Below are positions 22,649 to 33,090 of a stretch of 64,000 bases of DNA, piece after piece; positions within the stretch are counted from its first letter, which is position 1; the number at the start of each line of letters is the position of its first letter. Origin of the DNA: Pegoplata infirma (Eukaryota; Arthropoda; Insecta; Diptera; Anthomyiidae); contig OY992540.1 in the NCBI GenBank assembly GCA_963921195.1, positions 20,348,262-20,412,261 of the forward strand, given 5' to 3'. The notes under the pieces were generated by a model that made no database searches, was not told the DNA's origin, and was given only the letters and a program-made list of their open reading frames with translations. The translations under genes and the position numbers were made by a program.

Positions 22649-23634
22649 CACTCAAAAAATTATGTCATTAACTGTTTGTAGTTTATTCAAAAAGTTTTCT
22701 TTTTAGTCGTTTTTAAAAGAAAAAACATTTGTTTGATGTTCAGTTTTTATTAATGACTACTTCAGTCCTTTGTTTCAAAAATAACACACTAAAAAATAAA
22801 GACTTTCATTAACATTTAATTTATAAAGTCATTTATTTTTGTTCTGTAAGTAAAAACTACTGATTATTCTTTAGATTTTTAATGATTTGTGTAAGTAATT
22901 TTTTTTTTAAATTGTTGGTATTTTTTAATGATATATCATTAGTTTTTACCTACACAAGTAGGTTATTTGTTTGTAGAAAAAAAATTCAAAAAATTATTTA
23001 TAGAAATATAAAAACATATTTGTATCAAGTGGCTTTGGCACGATGGGTAGAGTGTCTGGCCAGAAACTGTGTAAGTATTTTTTTTTTTTTTTAATTGTTG
23101 GTATTTTTTAATGATATATCATTAGTTTTTACCTACACAAGTTGGTTATTTGTTTGTAGAAAAAAAATCAAAAAATTATTTATAGAAATATAAAAACATA
23201 TTTGTATCAAGTGGCTTTGGCACGATGGGTAGAGTGTCTGGCCAGACTTTAGTTGATTGCGGGATCGATTCCTCAAAATTTTATTAAAAATTTTTAAAAA
23301 AATATTTCAATAGAAAATTGTATAAAATAACCTACGAAATTATTAATTTTTAATGTTTTCGTAGGTTATTTTTTTGTAATTTGTTGGTAAAAATAACAGA
23401 ACCATCATTAATTTTTAATGTTTTCGTAGGTTATTTTTTTCGAATTTGTTGGTAAAAAAGAATGAAAAAACCGTAATTTTTTAATGTTTAGTGTTACTAT
23501 ATTTATTTTAGAAAATTTTGTCAACAGTAAAAAATAAATGTTGATGTTTGTTAAAACAAATGAATAATCAATTGTTTATTCACTGGTTTTAAATGTGTTT
23601 TTCTTTTGTTTTTGCCTACAAAATATTTTGAGTG
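22649..23634. mobile_element. CACTC-ended non-autonomous element with CG target duplication
   Basis: Left end CACTCAAAAAATTATGTCAT, right end ACAAAATATTTTGAGTG. The flanks are CG on both sides (22647-22648, 23635-23636). Related uninterrupted copies read GATCGGATTTGG at this site (see 25030), so CG is a true 2-bp duplication. The interior holds the duplicated tRNA-like segment and two copies of ATGTTTTCGTAGGTTATTTT. The end sequence matches the right end at 50358-50754. Confidence 0.8.
22886..23280 (+). repeat. 181-bp tandem duplication with tRNA-like (Pol III) sequence
   Basis: The unit from TGTGTAAGTA to GAGTGTCTGGCCAGA is present twice, starting near 22887 and 23068. Each copy ends in an A-box-like TGGCACGATGGGTAGAG. 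Only the second copy continues to a B-box-like GGATCGATTCC 35 bp later. The layout is that of a tRNA-derived SINE head or tRNA relic. I do not call a functional tRNA because no cloverleaf with a clear anticodon arm is convincing. Confidence 0.55.
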
Positions 23635-23663
23635 CGGATTTGGATTAAATTTAAAATGAAAGT

Positions 23664-23673
23664 TTGTCTCAAG
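23664..23673. repeat. Target site duplication, left copy (truncated LINE)
   Basis: TTGTCTCAAG is identical to 23915-23924. Confidence 0.85.
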
Positions 23674-23914
23674 AAGATTAAAATTGATTGGCTGTTATAT
23701 CTTCCAGAACCTATCAGAATTACGAGGCATGAATCCCTGGACCCTACTAGCATACATTAAAGCATCAAAATGGGACCCGTAAGAAGAGTAGCTTTGGGCT
23801 ACACGAGAAAGAGGAGAGAGGATCAAAGTTTCAAAGGAATCATAATGGGCCACAACACGGCCTCTATGGACGTTGGTTTTTCACCAACGTCATCCTTCAT
23901 AACCTAACCTAACC
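23674..23914 (+). mobile_element. 5'-truncated LOA-like LINE, 3' end only
   Basis: A 241-bp insert bracketed by a 10-bp duplication. Its reading frame ends LSELRGMNPWTLLAYIKASK before a stop, which parallels the ORF2 C terminus of the element at 3998 (LSDVKIQHLRSFIRSSNW). A 3' UTR follows with a stem-loop GACGTTGG...CCAACGTC and the tail AACCTAACCTAACC. Removing it restores TTGTCTCAAGCTCTATGA, which matches uninterrupted repeat copies nearby (inverted, for example at 24885). It is a different LOA family from the long copy, on the opposite strand. Confidence 0.85.
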
Positions 23915-23924
23915 TTGTCTCAAG
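23915..23924. repeat. Target site duplication, right copy (truncated LINE)
   Basis: TTGTCTCAAG, identical to 23664-23673. Confidence 0.85.
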
Positions 23925-24178
23925 CTCTATGAAAAGGTCAGGGAAAAAAATTTAAGATTTTATTTGTTCAAATTTCTTGACCGTAGGACATATAATTTTT
24001 TAGGACACATTTTTTTTTATTTTTAAAATTTTCAGAAATTCACAACTTTAATCGGGTTAATTTTATCCGATTGGACTTAAATTTCTACCACATGATTTTT
24101 AGGTCTAGAAAAATAAAAATTTCACCAGTCACTTAAGAACATCAAAAGTTGAAGAAAAATTATACTTTAGTGTACCAT

Positions 24179-25822
24179 TAGACTGGCATTTGTCTGTATA
24201 ACAAAATTTTTTCTTCTCCGATTTTCAAAGTCCGGGCATTTTTTATTCTACTGGGCCTAAACCTCATGTGGTACCAATTTGAGGCCAATCGGATTAAATT
24301 AACCCGTGGCTCCCGGTGGCCAAAAGTTTTGGATTTTTGAAAAATTAAAAAAAAAAAAAATAAATAAAAAATAAATATATCTTTCGACACATCATATTTG
24401 TTAATTTTGATGTCGAAAAAAAATTAAAATCGGTCGAACAGTTTTCGAGATATCGGTATTTGAAATTTGCAAAAAATGGCGGTTTTTTTCCTACGTTCAA
24501 GAAATTTTTTTTAAAAAGCCTCAAAATTTCATTCCTCCGACCCTTTTGTAGAGCTTGAAACAATTTTTCATTTAAAACTAATTTGAGCCAAATTCGATCA
24601 TTTTAAGCCGTGGCGCCCTTCGATTAATGTTTTGGACTTTTGGGAAATTTCTACCAAAATTTTGAATTTTTGAAAATGGCAAAATAAAAAAAAAATCTTG
24701 CGATACATTATTTTTATTAATTTTATCATGCTGAATACGAATATCAAAAAATTTATAAAATCGGTCGAACGGTTTTTGAGATATCGCTATTTAAAATTTG
24801 TCAAAAAATTGCTAAATGGGCGGTTTTTTCCTACGTTTAAGAATTTTTTTTTAAAAAACTCTAATAATTTCTTTATTTTAACCCTTTCATAGAGCTTGAT
24901 ACAATCTTTCATTTAAGCTAAATTTGAGCCAAAGCCGATCATTTTAACCCGTGGCACCCTTCGATCAAAGCTTACGGTTTTTGGTAAAAAGTTTATAAAA
25001 AGCCAAAACTTTGATCGATGGGCGCCACGGCTTAAAATGATCGGATTTGGCTCAAATAAGTTTTAAATGAAAGATTGTTTCAAGCCGCCATTTTTTACAA
25101 ATTTGAAATGGCGATATCTCGAAAACCGATCGAGCGATAAGGGTTCAAGTTGAAAAATGCAGAAGAAAAATTGAATTTCTAAAAATTATAGACATTTCTG
25201 GTATTTCCTATACCGGTTTCAAACACCCCAGTTAGTGTCATCTTCAGTAGGATTTTAAATGTCGGTTTGTCTTGTTAATGAAAACTGTTTTTTATATATG
25301 TGAATATTTTTAGTTTCTACAGAATAAATTTTGACAGTTTCCAACACTACAATTCTATTTCTAGCAATCTCAACCTCACTTCATACTCTCTTTCAACTTT
25401 TTTGTCTCTTATACCAAGTTCGCATTCATTTTTTTAAACATGTTTAACCACTTAAACATGTTTAAATTTAAACTTGTTAAGGTACATAAACCTGTTTAAG
25501 TACTTAAACATGTTTAAAAAAATGAATGCGAATTTGGTATTACATTATTTCGCAAGGGTTACCAACATGATCTGGAATTGCAGACACAAATGAAGGAATT
25601 TGCATTTTTAATATTTTTTGATATTCGTGCTCAGCGCATCGAAATTAACAAATATGATGTGTCGAAAGATAAATATTTTTTTTTAATTTTATTTTTAAAA
25701 ATTTTTCAAAAATTTAATTAATTTAATCTCAAATTTGTACCACATAAGTATTAGACCTAAGACAATAAAAATTTGCCCGGACACTTGGGAAAATTGAAAG
25801 TTGACAAAAAAATGCCAGTCTA
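24179..25822. mobile_element. Non-autonomous DNA transposon with 9-bp target duplication
   Basis: Ends TAGACTGGCATTT...AAATGCCAGTCTA. They are flanked directly by GTGTACCAT on both sides (24170-24178 and 25823-25831), nine identical bases. The interior is a set of diverged, partly inverted copies of a ~280-bp module (ATCGGTCGAACGG, TTTTCGAGATATCG, CATAGAGCTTGAAACAA, TTAACCCGTGGC). A small hairpin MITE lies at 25415-25545. Nine-base duplications point to Mutator- or Merlin-like transposition rather than hAT. No transposase is present. Confidence 0.85.
25415..25545. mobile_element. Small hairpin MITE (AAACATGTTTAA type, copy 2)
   Basis: ACCAAGTTCGCATTCATTTT is mirrored by AATGAATGCGAATTTGGT; TTTAAACATGTTTAA occurs on both arms. 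It is nested in the element at 24179-25822; a related copy is at 13236. Confidence 0.75.
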
Positions 25823-25831
25823 GTGTACCAT

Positions 25832-26610
25832 ATTTCATTAAGAGCTTCGAAAAAATTTGAGTGAAAAGAATATTGAGTTTTTGGATTAAAAAAAAAAAAT
25901 TAAATGATAAAAAAATTTTGGGTGAAAAAAGTTTTGTTACATTGCATTTCGTTTCCCGTTCGATTCAATTTCGTTCCCTGTTCCATTTCGTTTTATGTAG
26001 GTTTTATTTTTTCGGTATAATGTCTTGAATGTCAAATTTTTATCCGTTGCTTAGTTTTCGGGATACGGATATCTAGGGACCCAATAGGGTCTTGAGAATC
26101 TGAATACCTACCCAACGGTGTCATAACGTTTTAAAAATTCGGCTTCTTTGTGAAAATTCGGCTTTGTTTCATTAGGTGGCAACGACATTTTAAAACACTG
26201 GAATGACCGAAACATACCAAGCTAGGGTCCCTATTTTAAAAGGCAAATCAGTTTATAAGAACTGAAGAAGAAGTAAGAAGTTTTTAACTAATTGCAAAAA
26301 GTCTGTTCCTCAATAGTAAGAAGATAAATATGATGAACTAGTTGGTAGTAAATTTAAACTAAATTTGTTGTGAACATATTTTTAAGAAAAATATATTAAA
26401 AATGAAGATATGTTTCTTAGATTTGTGGAAAATTTCTCTGGCGGTAAGAAATTATTCCATTAATTAAAAAAAATCATTTTAAGCCAACTATGAACTACTT
26501 TCAAGTTATTTAGGCAAAAATTCCATTTTTAGTTAAATTTTTCTAAATTTTAAGAAAATTTTATGAACTTTTTTTAAAAACAATTAGGCTTTTGTCAGTC
26601 ACTGTATATT
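25832..26610. repeat. Fragments of dispersed repeats
   Basis: From about 26030 onward the sequence has words of the 15806/60908 family (ATCCGTTGCTTAGTTTTCGG, GGGTCTTGAGAATCT, TTTCTTAGATTTGTGGAAAA), ending near a CAGTCACTGTA. It is a diverged or deleted copy. The proximal part (25900-26010) repeats a GTTTCCCGTTCGATT word also seen at about 230-300. Confidence 0.5.
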
Positions 26611-28150
26611 GATTATGCATTAATGAACAAAAACGTTTTATCAAAAAAATCCCAATTTTATTGGAAAAATAATCATTAAACATTTTAAACTATAATATTA
26701 AGTACAAATTAAAAAAATCCCCAATATAAAATTAAACAATATACATAAAAAAACAAATTCTTTTGAATTCCTAAAAAACTTTACAAATTGTAAGTAAAAG
26801 TTATTTACAAAAATTCCAAATCTTTAAAATTTTTTATACAAAATTATTTATATTCATTGCTCAATTTATATTCTCACGGGTTTAATCAATTAACGACTTT
26901 AATCAATTAATAAAAAAAATAAACAGAAATATTGGAAATTTATTTTCTTTATGAATTTATGGCATTAACCCATATATTTACATGAATCATTTTAATTGAT
27001 TTTAGGTGAATTTAATCAGGAACTAAATTTTTCAAGTGTAGTAGGTCGAATTGATTGTGTTTACAACCACAACAAATGCACGACAATACAAAATACTCAT
27101 GTAGATGAACTGTAACCCAATAAACAAATTGGATTACAATTTAAAGACACAAGATTTTTATAAATAAAATGTTATGGAAATCATTAAAATCCAAAAAAAA
27201 GTAAAAGTTGTAAAAGTTATTGATGAATAACAAATGATTTAATTGGTTCAATTAAGTAATTAATCAACACTGCAAAAAAAAACACTAAATTGATATAGTA
27301 AGCAACTTTGTATTAAGTGATATTTTTGAAATTTTTAAATACTGAAATTTTAATAAAATATTTAAAAAAAAAACTTTTTATATTTAAAAAAAAATTGAAC
27401 TTTTAAATTCCCCATCAGAAAAAAATACCCATTACTAATTTTTTAGTCGCAGAGATTAAAATTTTTAAATATTCCAGTAAATTAATTTTCCCAGTTTTTA
27501 TCTCAAAATTCATTTGAAACAAATAAAAGTTTTATATAAACATATTTTGTGCTTTTATTTAAAACTCATACTTCTTCGGCGAATCGTGATATGAAAATTT
27601 GTAATAAACCATTTATTAAAATACAGTCGCAATTTGTTAAAAAAAAACCATATATTTTAATTCAACAGAAAATTTAACAAAGACTTTAGAGAAGATTTTT
27701 ATTAAATATTTGTTGTTTATTGTCACATTTACAATCAAATATGATAAGAATTATTGAAGTACCTGTACCGGGGCGAAAAAAAAACCTAAAAAAAAATATT
27801 TCTCAAAATTATATTTAGTGGTTAAAATTATAAATTTGTTTTGATATTTAAAGGTACTTGGAACTACCAGTAAATAAAATTTATCATGGCTAAATTTATA
27901 ACTTAGACATTTGGTAAACATAGTTGTAAAGAGTTTTGTTTTTTTCGATTTAATTGTTATAATTTCCGATTCTGGGAAGTTTTATATGAAATTAAAAATT
28001 TGTATTTTTAGAAATGAGTGCAGATATTTTTATAGAGTCTTATCGACAAGTTGTAGAATTTAAATAAAAAATATGTGTATGACCACTTTCAAAACGGTCA
28101 CAATACCCATTATATAAAAAAAATTGCAGAGTTAATAACTTCGGTTTTAT
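26611..28150. other. AT-rich sequence, nothing recognised
   Basis: No coding signal or repeat structure I can define. It is dominated by TTAATTGATT- and AATTAA-type words and short poly(A)/poly(T) tracts. Confidence 0.45.
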
Positions 28151-28159
28151 AAAGGTATT

Positions 28160-28400
28160 GTCAGTAAAGGTCTGCTACCCAAAAAGCTTTATTTTGCGGA
28201 GAGGGTGTCATGGAATTTGTAAACTCTGAGCCCGGCAGAAGGTCTGCGGTGCAGAAATACTTTTGAGACAAAAAAAAAATTGCAGTAAAAAATGCATGGA
28301 GTTTGTAATCCCTTAGCCCGACAAAAGGCCAGCTACGCAAATTATATAAAAATGTCATTTTGTATGGGAGCCTCCTTAGGGAGATAGGGTGCAGGTACAC
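28160..28400. repeat. Fragment of the modular GGTCGGTC repeat
   Basis: AAATGTCATTTTGTATGGGAGCC followed by CTTAGGGAGATAGGGTGCAGG matches one module of the repeats at 2519 and 17424. Upstream, AAACTCTGAGCCCGGCAGAAGG and GGAGTTTGTAATCCCTTAGCC form an imperfect internal duplication, also echoed near 2045-2090. Confidence 0.5.
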
Positions 28401-28869
28401 TCAAAAGAAATTCCACTTCCAATCAGCAGAAAAATCTGCTGAAAATACACCCATTTTGAGCCATATGAGAAATCTGATGATTTTAGCAGTTACGGTTTGC
28501 TGAAAATCTGTCATGATTATCTAGATGAATTCAGTAGAGAAATCTGTCAAAACAGCAGAGAAATTTGTTTTTATGAAAACTTAAATAGTTTTATTTAGAG
28601 ATTGTAAAGACACCTCGAAAATTTTGGAACATTTCCCATAACCTGAATATAGATAATTATTTAATTCGGCTGCTGGTGGACATATGTGAACAGAATTGAA
28701 CAGAATACGAAATCGTATTTTAAGAATTACAAACATATTTTTTATGCAAAAATTTCGCGGAATTTTTTTTTTCCGCGGATTTTTTTTTTTAATTTTCTCA
28801 AAATTAATTTCTTTTAAACATTTTTTAACAAATTTTTTTTCAACAATTTATTTCATATTAAGTTTTTTG

Positions 28870-29915
28870 CAAATAACACAGTGCAACAACCAACTCGGAA
28901 TGAGATGAAACCAAAAGCAAATGAAAGTGGACATTTTTCATAACAAAACCCTCAAGGCTTTTTAAAGTACAGTGCTAGATTTTTTTGACACGTATTTGAA
29001 GTTGGTGAACTTTTATTAATTTATAACAATAATTACTTGAAAACTGTATAAGTGGCGTATACTTAATTTTGCAATTGCCTTTAAATAACAATCAAACGCA
29101 ACGTTGCACAGTGTTTTTTTAATAACACAGTACAATACCCAAAATCGGAATGTGATGCCAACAAAACCAAATGAATGTTGACATATTCTATAAAAAAACC
29201 CTCAAGACTTTTTTTTAGTTCAGCGCTTTATTTTGTTTACACACATTTGAAGTTGGTGAACTTTTATTATAATTAAAGGGCTTACTGCAAAAACTTGATA
29301 AGCAACATTTTATTTTTTGGTGCTTTTTGTCTTCTACTGATGTTCCATTGACAGATTTTTGGCAGAATTTTTGCTTAAACCCTTCGTACAAGTATCTTGA
29401 GTATGAAAGTTCTTCAAAAGATATATTTTCTACATAATTTCAAAAGTTTTAAGGCAAAAACCACCATAAAATGGAGTGTTGCTTTACAATAAGCCCTTCA
29501 ATTATAATAACAATTGCTTGAAAACTGTTTAAGTGGCGTATGCTTAATTTTGTAACTGCCTTTAAATAACAATCATACGCAACGGTGGCTATTTATATTT
29601 AGGAAGTAGAAACTGGACCGATTGCAGCGAAAATCATACCAGTTATAGCTTACGTAATTTTGAGCTTAAGTTTGGACGCTGGACCCCACATGTCCAATAA
29701 GGGCACCACCAGGGGCCGCTAGGCGCCCCTAACGTAAGGCATATTTAGTACACAAAAACTTTAAATGCTTAAAAATCACCAACTTCAAATGTGTGAAAAT
29801 AAAATCTAGCATTTAACTAAAAAAAGCCTTGAGGGTTTTGTTATGTAAAATTTCATTTGCTTTTGGTTTCATCCCATTCCATTCGGAAAATTCGATTTTG
29901 TATTACTGTGTTATC
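28870..29915. repeat. Repeat composed of two direct and one inverted module
   Basis: AACACAGTGCAACAACC...CCTCAAGGCTTTTT...GAAGTTGGTGAACTTTTATT...GCCTTTAAATAACAATCA starts at about 28875 and again at about 29124. The 5' half returns inverted at 29755-29915 (CACCAACTTCAAATGTGTG, GCCTTGAGGGTTTTG). The second direct module is split by the insertion at 29274. Confidence 0.65.
29274..29500. mobile_element. hAT-like MITE, 227 bp, 8-bp target duplication
   Basis: Ends TAAAGGGCTTA and TAAGCCCTTCA (imperfect inverted pair). Flanks are ATTATAAT at 29266-29273 and 29501-29508. The uninterrupted sister module at 28870 shows the continuous host sequence, which supports insertion. Confidence 0.75.
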
Positions 29916-29924
29916 TTTTTTATA

Positions 29925-30180
29925 ACCTCCACTCTAGTGATAGAGGGTATATAAAAGTTTGTCATTCCATTTGTAACACATCGAAATATTGGTCTAGGAC
30001 CCCATAAAGTATATATATTTATGATCCTCGATCCCGTCCGTCCGTCTGTCTGTGGAAAACACGCTAACTTTTGAAATACTTTACTAAGGCTGCTGAAGTT
30101 TGGCATATATGTTGGCCATTTACCTAGTCAGGTTGGTATTGCAATTCAGTAAAATCGGTCCAGTGGTTCAGAGGTCGACA
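29925..30180 (+). repeat. (GTCY)-bearing dipteran repeat, mini-me-like (partial)
   Basis: It carries CCTCCACTCTAGTGATAGAG, CCCATAAAGTATATATATTT, a GTCCGTCCGTCTGTCTGT tract and GAAGTTTGGCATATATGTTG in this order, the same as 57290-57600. The pairing of a TA-rich core and a (GTCY)n tract is the signature described for fly mini-me elements. The assignment is by pattern only. Confidence 0.6.
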
Positions 30181-30466
30181 GGACACATTTTAAATTTTTC
30201 TGTTAAAATTTCAATAACTTATGTTATGAAACTCTTAGTCTCTTACAGTTTTTGTTCTAAAAAATTGGCTAAATTACACAAAAACACTTGGTGGGTAAAA
30301 TTTTAAACAAAAACTTGGCTAATAAGTGTAAATGTTTTTTGCGTGTGTGCTTAAATTTCAATCTTTGATTTTATAAAACAAAGTTGTTTAAATCAAACAC
30401 TCGACAATGCATTTTTTGTTAGAGTTTTTGGTTAATAAAACACGCTTATTATTTTTAGTGCACCCA

Positions 30467-30749
30467 GCAAAAAAAGTTCTTTCACTTCTTACTGGAGTGC
30501 TTCAAAAGGGCAAGAAAAGTCAACAATTCAATAAAATATAACAATAAACATATTTAAAATTTCTTACGATTATTATTTGTCACATTATTTTATTTGCAAT
30601 CGTCTGTGCTAGAATATGTAAAAATTCAGTAAGAAAATCCTAAAAAAATTGTACCAAGCACGTGGCAGCAAACAAGAAATGTCTCAAACAAGAAATAATA
30701 GCTCTTAACTGGTTAATACTGCCCAACTGTCTCATTATTGTTTGCTGGG
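30467..30749. repeat. Possible MITE with CCCAGCAAA ends
   Basis: CCCAGCAAAAAAAG at the left and TTGTTTGCTGGG at the right are inverted over about 10 bp, and the same kind of end bounds 42458-43414. No clear target duplication is seen. Confidence 0.35.
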
Positions 30750-33090
30750 ATATAACAAATTCACATTTTTTACACTCATATGAATATTTAGTTGAATGTT
30801 TATAAACATGCCTCATACTCAAATCAAAATCAAAAACAAAAAAAAAAAAAATCATTAAAAATTAATTTTGATTTAGACCGGTTGTGAAGATCTTGTATTG
30901 ATGTGAATGGATGACGGTGGCGCGACGGTTCAAATAGTTTAAACTAATGTTGCTAACGAAAAAATCAAAACAAAATAAAATAAATTTATGTATTGAAAAC
31001 GTTTCTTTTATTTCACTTTTATATATTTTATTTGATTTAATGTAAAATGCCGTTGGCTTTAAAAATAATAATGACTTTGCTGATTGTGGAATATTTTTAG
31101 ATATAAATAAATAAATAAAAATAGAAAAAAAATGTCAGTAAAGTGTATAAATATATTTATAGAATGGAGAATACGATTAATTTAAATAATTAAAGAACGT
31201 TAATTTAATAGTTTTTTTTTATAACATAATTGTGAATTAATCTTAAATAGGGAAGTCTTTATCAGATTTACAATTAAATATCTATTAGGAGGGGATTTTG
31301 ATTTTAAGTAATCGACGTGATTTTCATATTAATATTGCTAATTTACTACAATATTGACATAACTCAAAATACGTGATTTTTGAGTTAATGATGCAGAATT
31401 ATTTATTATATCTAGCTTTATATTGTTTTATTGTGTTAATATTTTTTAGAGCGGATTACTCAACACTCAAAGAATATTGTTTCATAATATTGATGATAGG
31501 GTTTCATCACTTGCTGTCATCAATTTTGATGACAAATTTCATCATATTTCTTCAATAGGATAAAACATATCATCGAAATTGAAGAAAATTGAATAACTAT
31601 TTTCAATTGAGAACTTTAAACACGTTTTCAGCAAAATCTGTTTTTTTAGTTATGTTACTATTGTAGTAAATAAGCGATATGAGGTGTTCCGTCTAAGACT
31701 TAAATTTTGAGGTAAAAAAGATGTGATTTTTGTTTTGATGGCCCATCGATGAAAGTTGGCATAAATATTAGAAGCTATTTAAGAATAAGAAATTCGTTCG
31801 CGTCAATTAAATCGCGCAAGGGGGTCAAAAGTTATGGCGGTTTTAATATTTAGCGGTTTTAAAAATCTTAATAATATTTTAAAGATTTTTTTTCTACACA
31901 TTTGTTGCATGCGTTATTAAAACATGCCAGGATATATCATTTCTTCTAAAATATATGATATAAATTTAACCTTTTAATGACCAAACGATTAAAAAAAATA
32001 TCTAAGTACCTAAAATCGAGATTAATTCGCGGTAAAAGAAAAGTTTCACAATTCTTTCTAACATATTTAGGCAATGCGCGTTGGTATTACTAAAAAAAAT
32101 CACGGAAAATCGTATCATTGTACCAGTAATTTAAAAAAAATCGGTGATGCTTTTTTATAACAAGAAAAAAATCCAAAAAATCTATAATCATCAAAAGTTT
32201 TTAACTCGCCTCTGATTTTATGATGATACATCAAGTGGGCTTTCATTTAAAAAAAAATTCATCCGATTTCGTGTAAAGCCTTGGATGTGCCAGATCAAAA
32301 CGGGTTTAGATAAAATCATCGCGGTTTCCGCTCTGAATGGCTTAAAGTAAAAAGTCAAAAAGCAAATCAGTTCTACTCGTTAAGGCACGTCTTTTGGTGT
32401 ATTAAAATGAATATGATGTATTAATTGCTACTAAAAAAAATAGGAAACAGATTTGCAAATTTCGCACAATTTTCAAAAATGCCATAAAATTTTTGCAATT
32501 TATTTTTTTATAAACCCTCCAGTAATTTTTTTATGTAAACTCACAAAAAACTCGGTTTACGCAAGAGTCCACCAGATTTCGAATGAAACCGCGAATGTGC
32601 CTCGCGAAAAACTGGTATTTTAAAAAAATTACGTTTTTTCTTTCGAACTTTGATCTGCTGAAACTCCTTAACTATTCGTGGCACATTGATAGGATTAATT
32701 CCCAAATGTTAAGAATTACAACAGCTACCACCTCTAGTTCAACTTTTTTCATTTTATAGAGGGGGCCAAAATCCCTGATCAAAAAACCTCGAAAATTTAA
32801 AAACTCTTAATTTTTGGTTTCAAAACTTAACCGTCTTATAACTTCTTACCAAGCGATGAAGCATCTATCAAACCAACATTAAAATAATCTCTTATATGTA
32901 CTGACTTTGTGTTATGCCGTAAAAGATTGAAATATAAGGAGACCTTAAAAAAAAAGCGAAAGAAAGTAAAAACTATGGAATATTTCAAGCCATTTTTTAT
33001 CGATTTTTCAACTTTAACCCTTTGTAACTTTTACGAATAAAGTGGGGTAATCCTTAAACATTGCTCAGTGATGGTTCAAGGTCTTGTTTA
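30750..33090. other. Non-coding, AT-rich, unclassified
   Basis: No gene supported. The block 31650-32950 reads like a diverged high-copy repeat, with sentences such as GATGAAAGTTGGCATAAATA and GGGCTTTCATTTAAAAA typical of fly repeats. No second copy exists in this window to define its ends. Confidence 0.4.

Larger units (their letters stand above)
22140..24160. mobile_element. Truncated copy of the 9-bp-TSD family, carrying two insertions
   Basis: It contains the family words AAAATCGGTCGAA, TTTCGGAGATATTGC, GAGCATGAGACAAACTTT and ACGGCTTAAA-like segments shared with 24179-25822 and 36479-39468. It is interrupted at 22649-23634 by a CACTC-ended element and at 23674-23914 by a LINE fragment. 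The outer ends were not found intact. Confidence 0.55.

Noticed and set aside
23030..23270. A functional tRNA gene
   Set aside because: The A and B boxes are recognisable, but no acceptor stem pairing or convincing anticodon loop is present.
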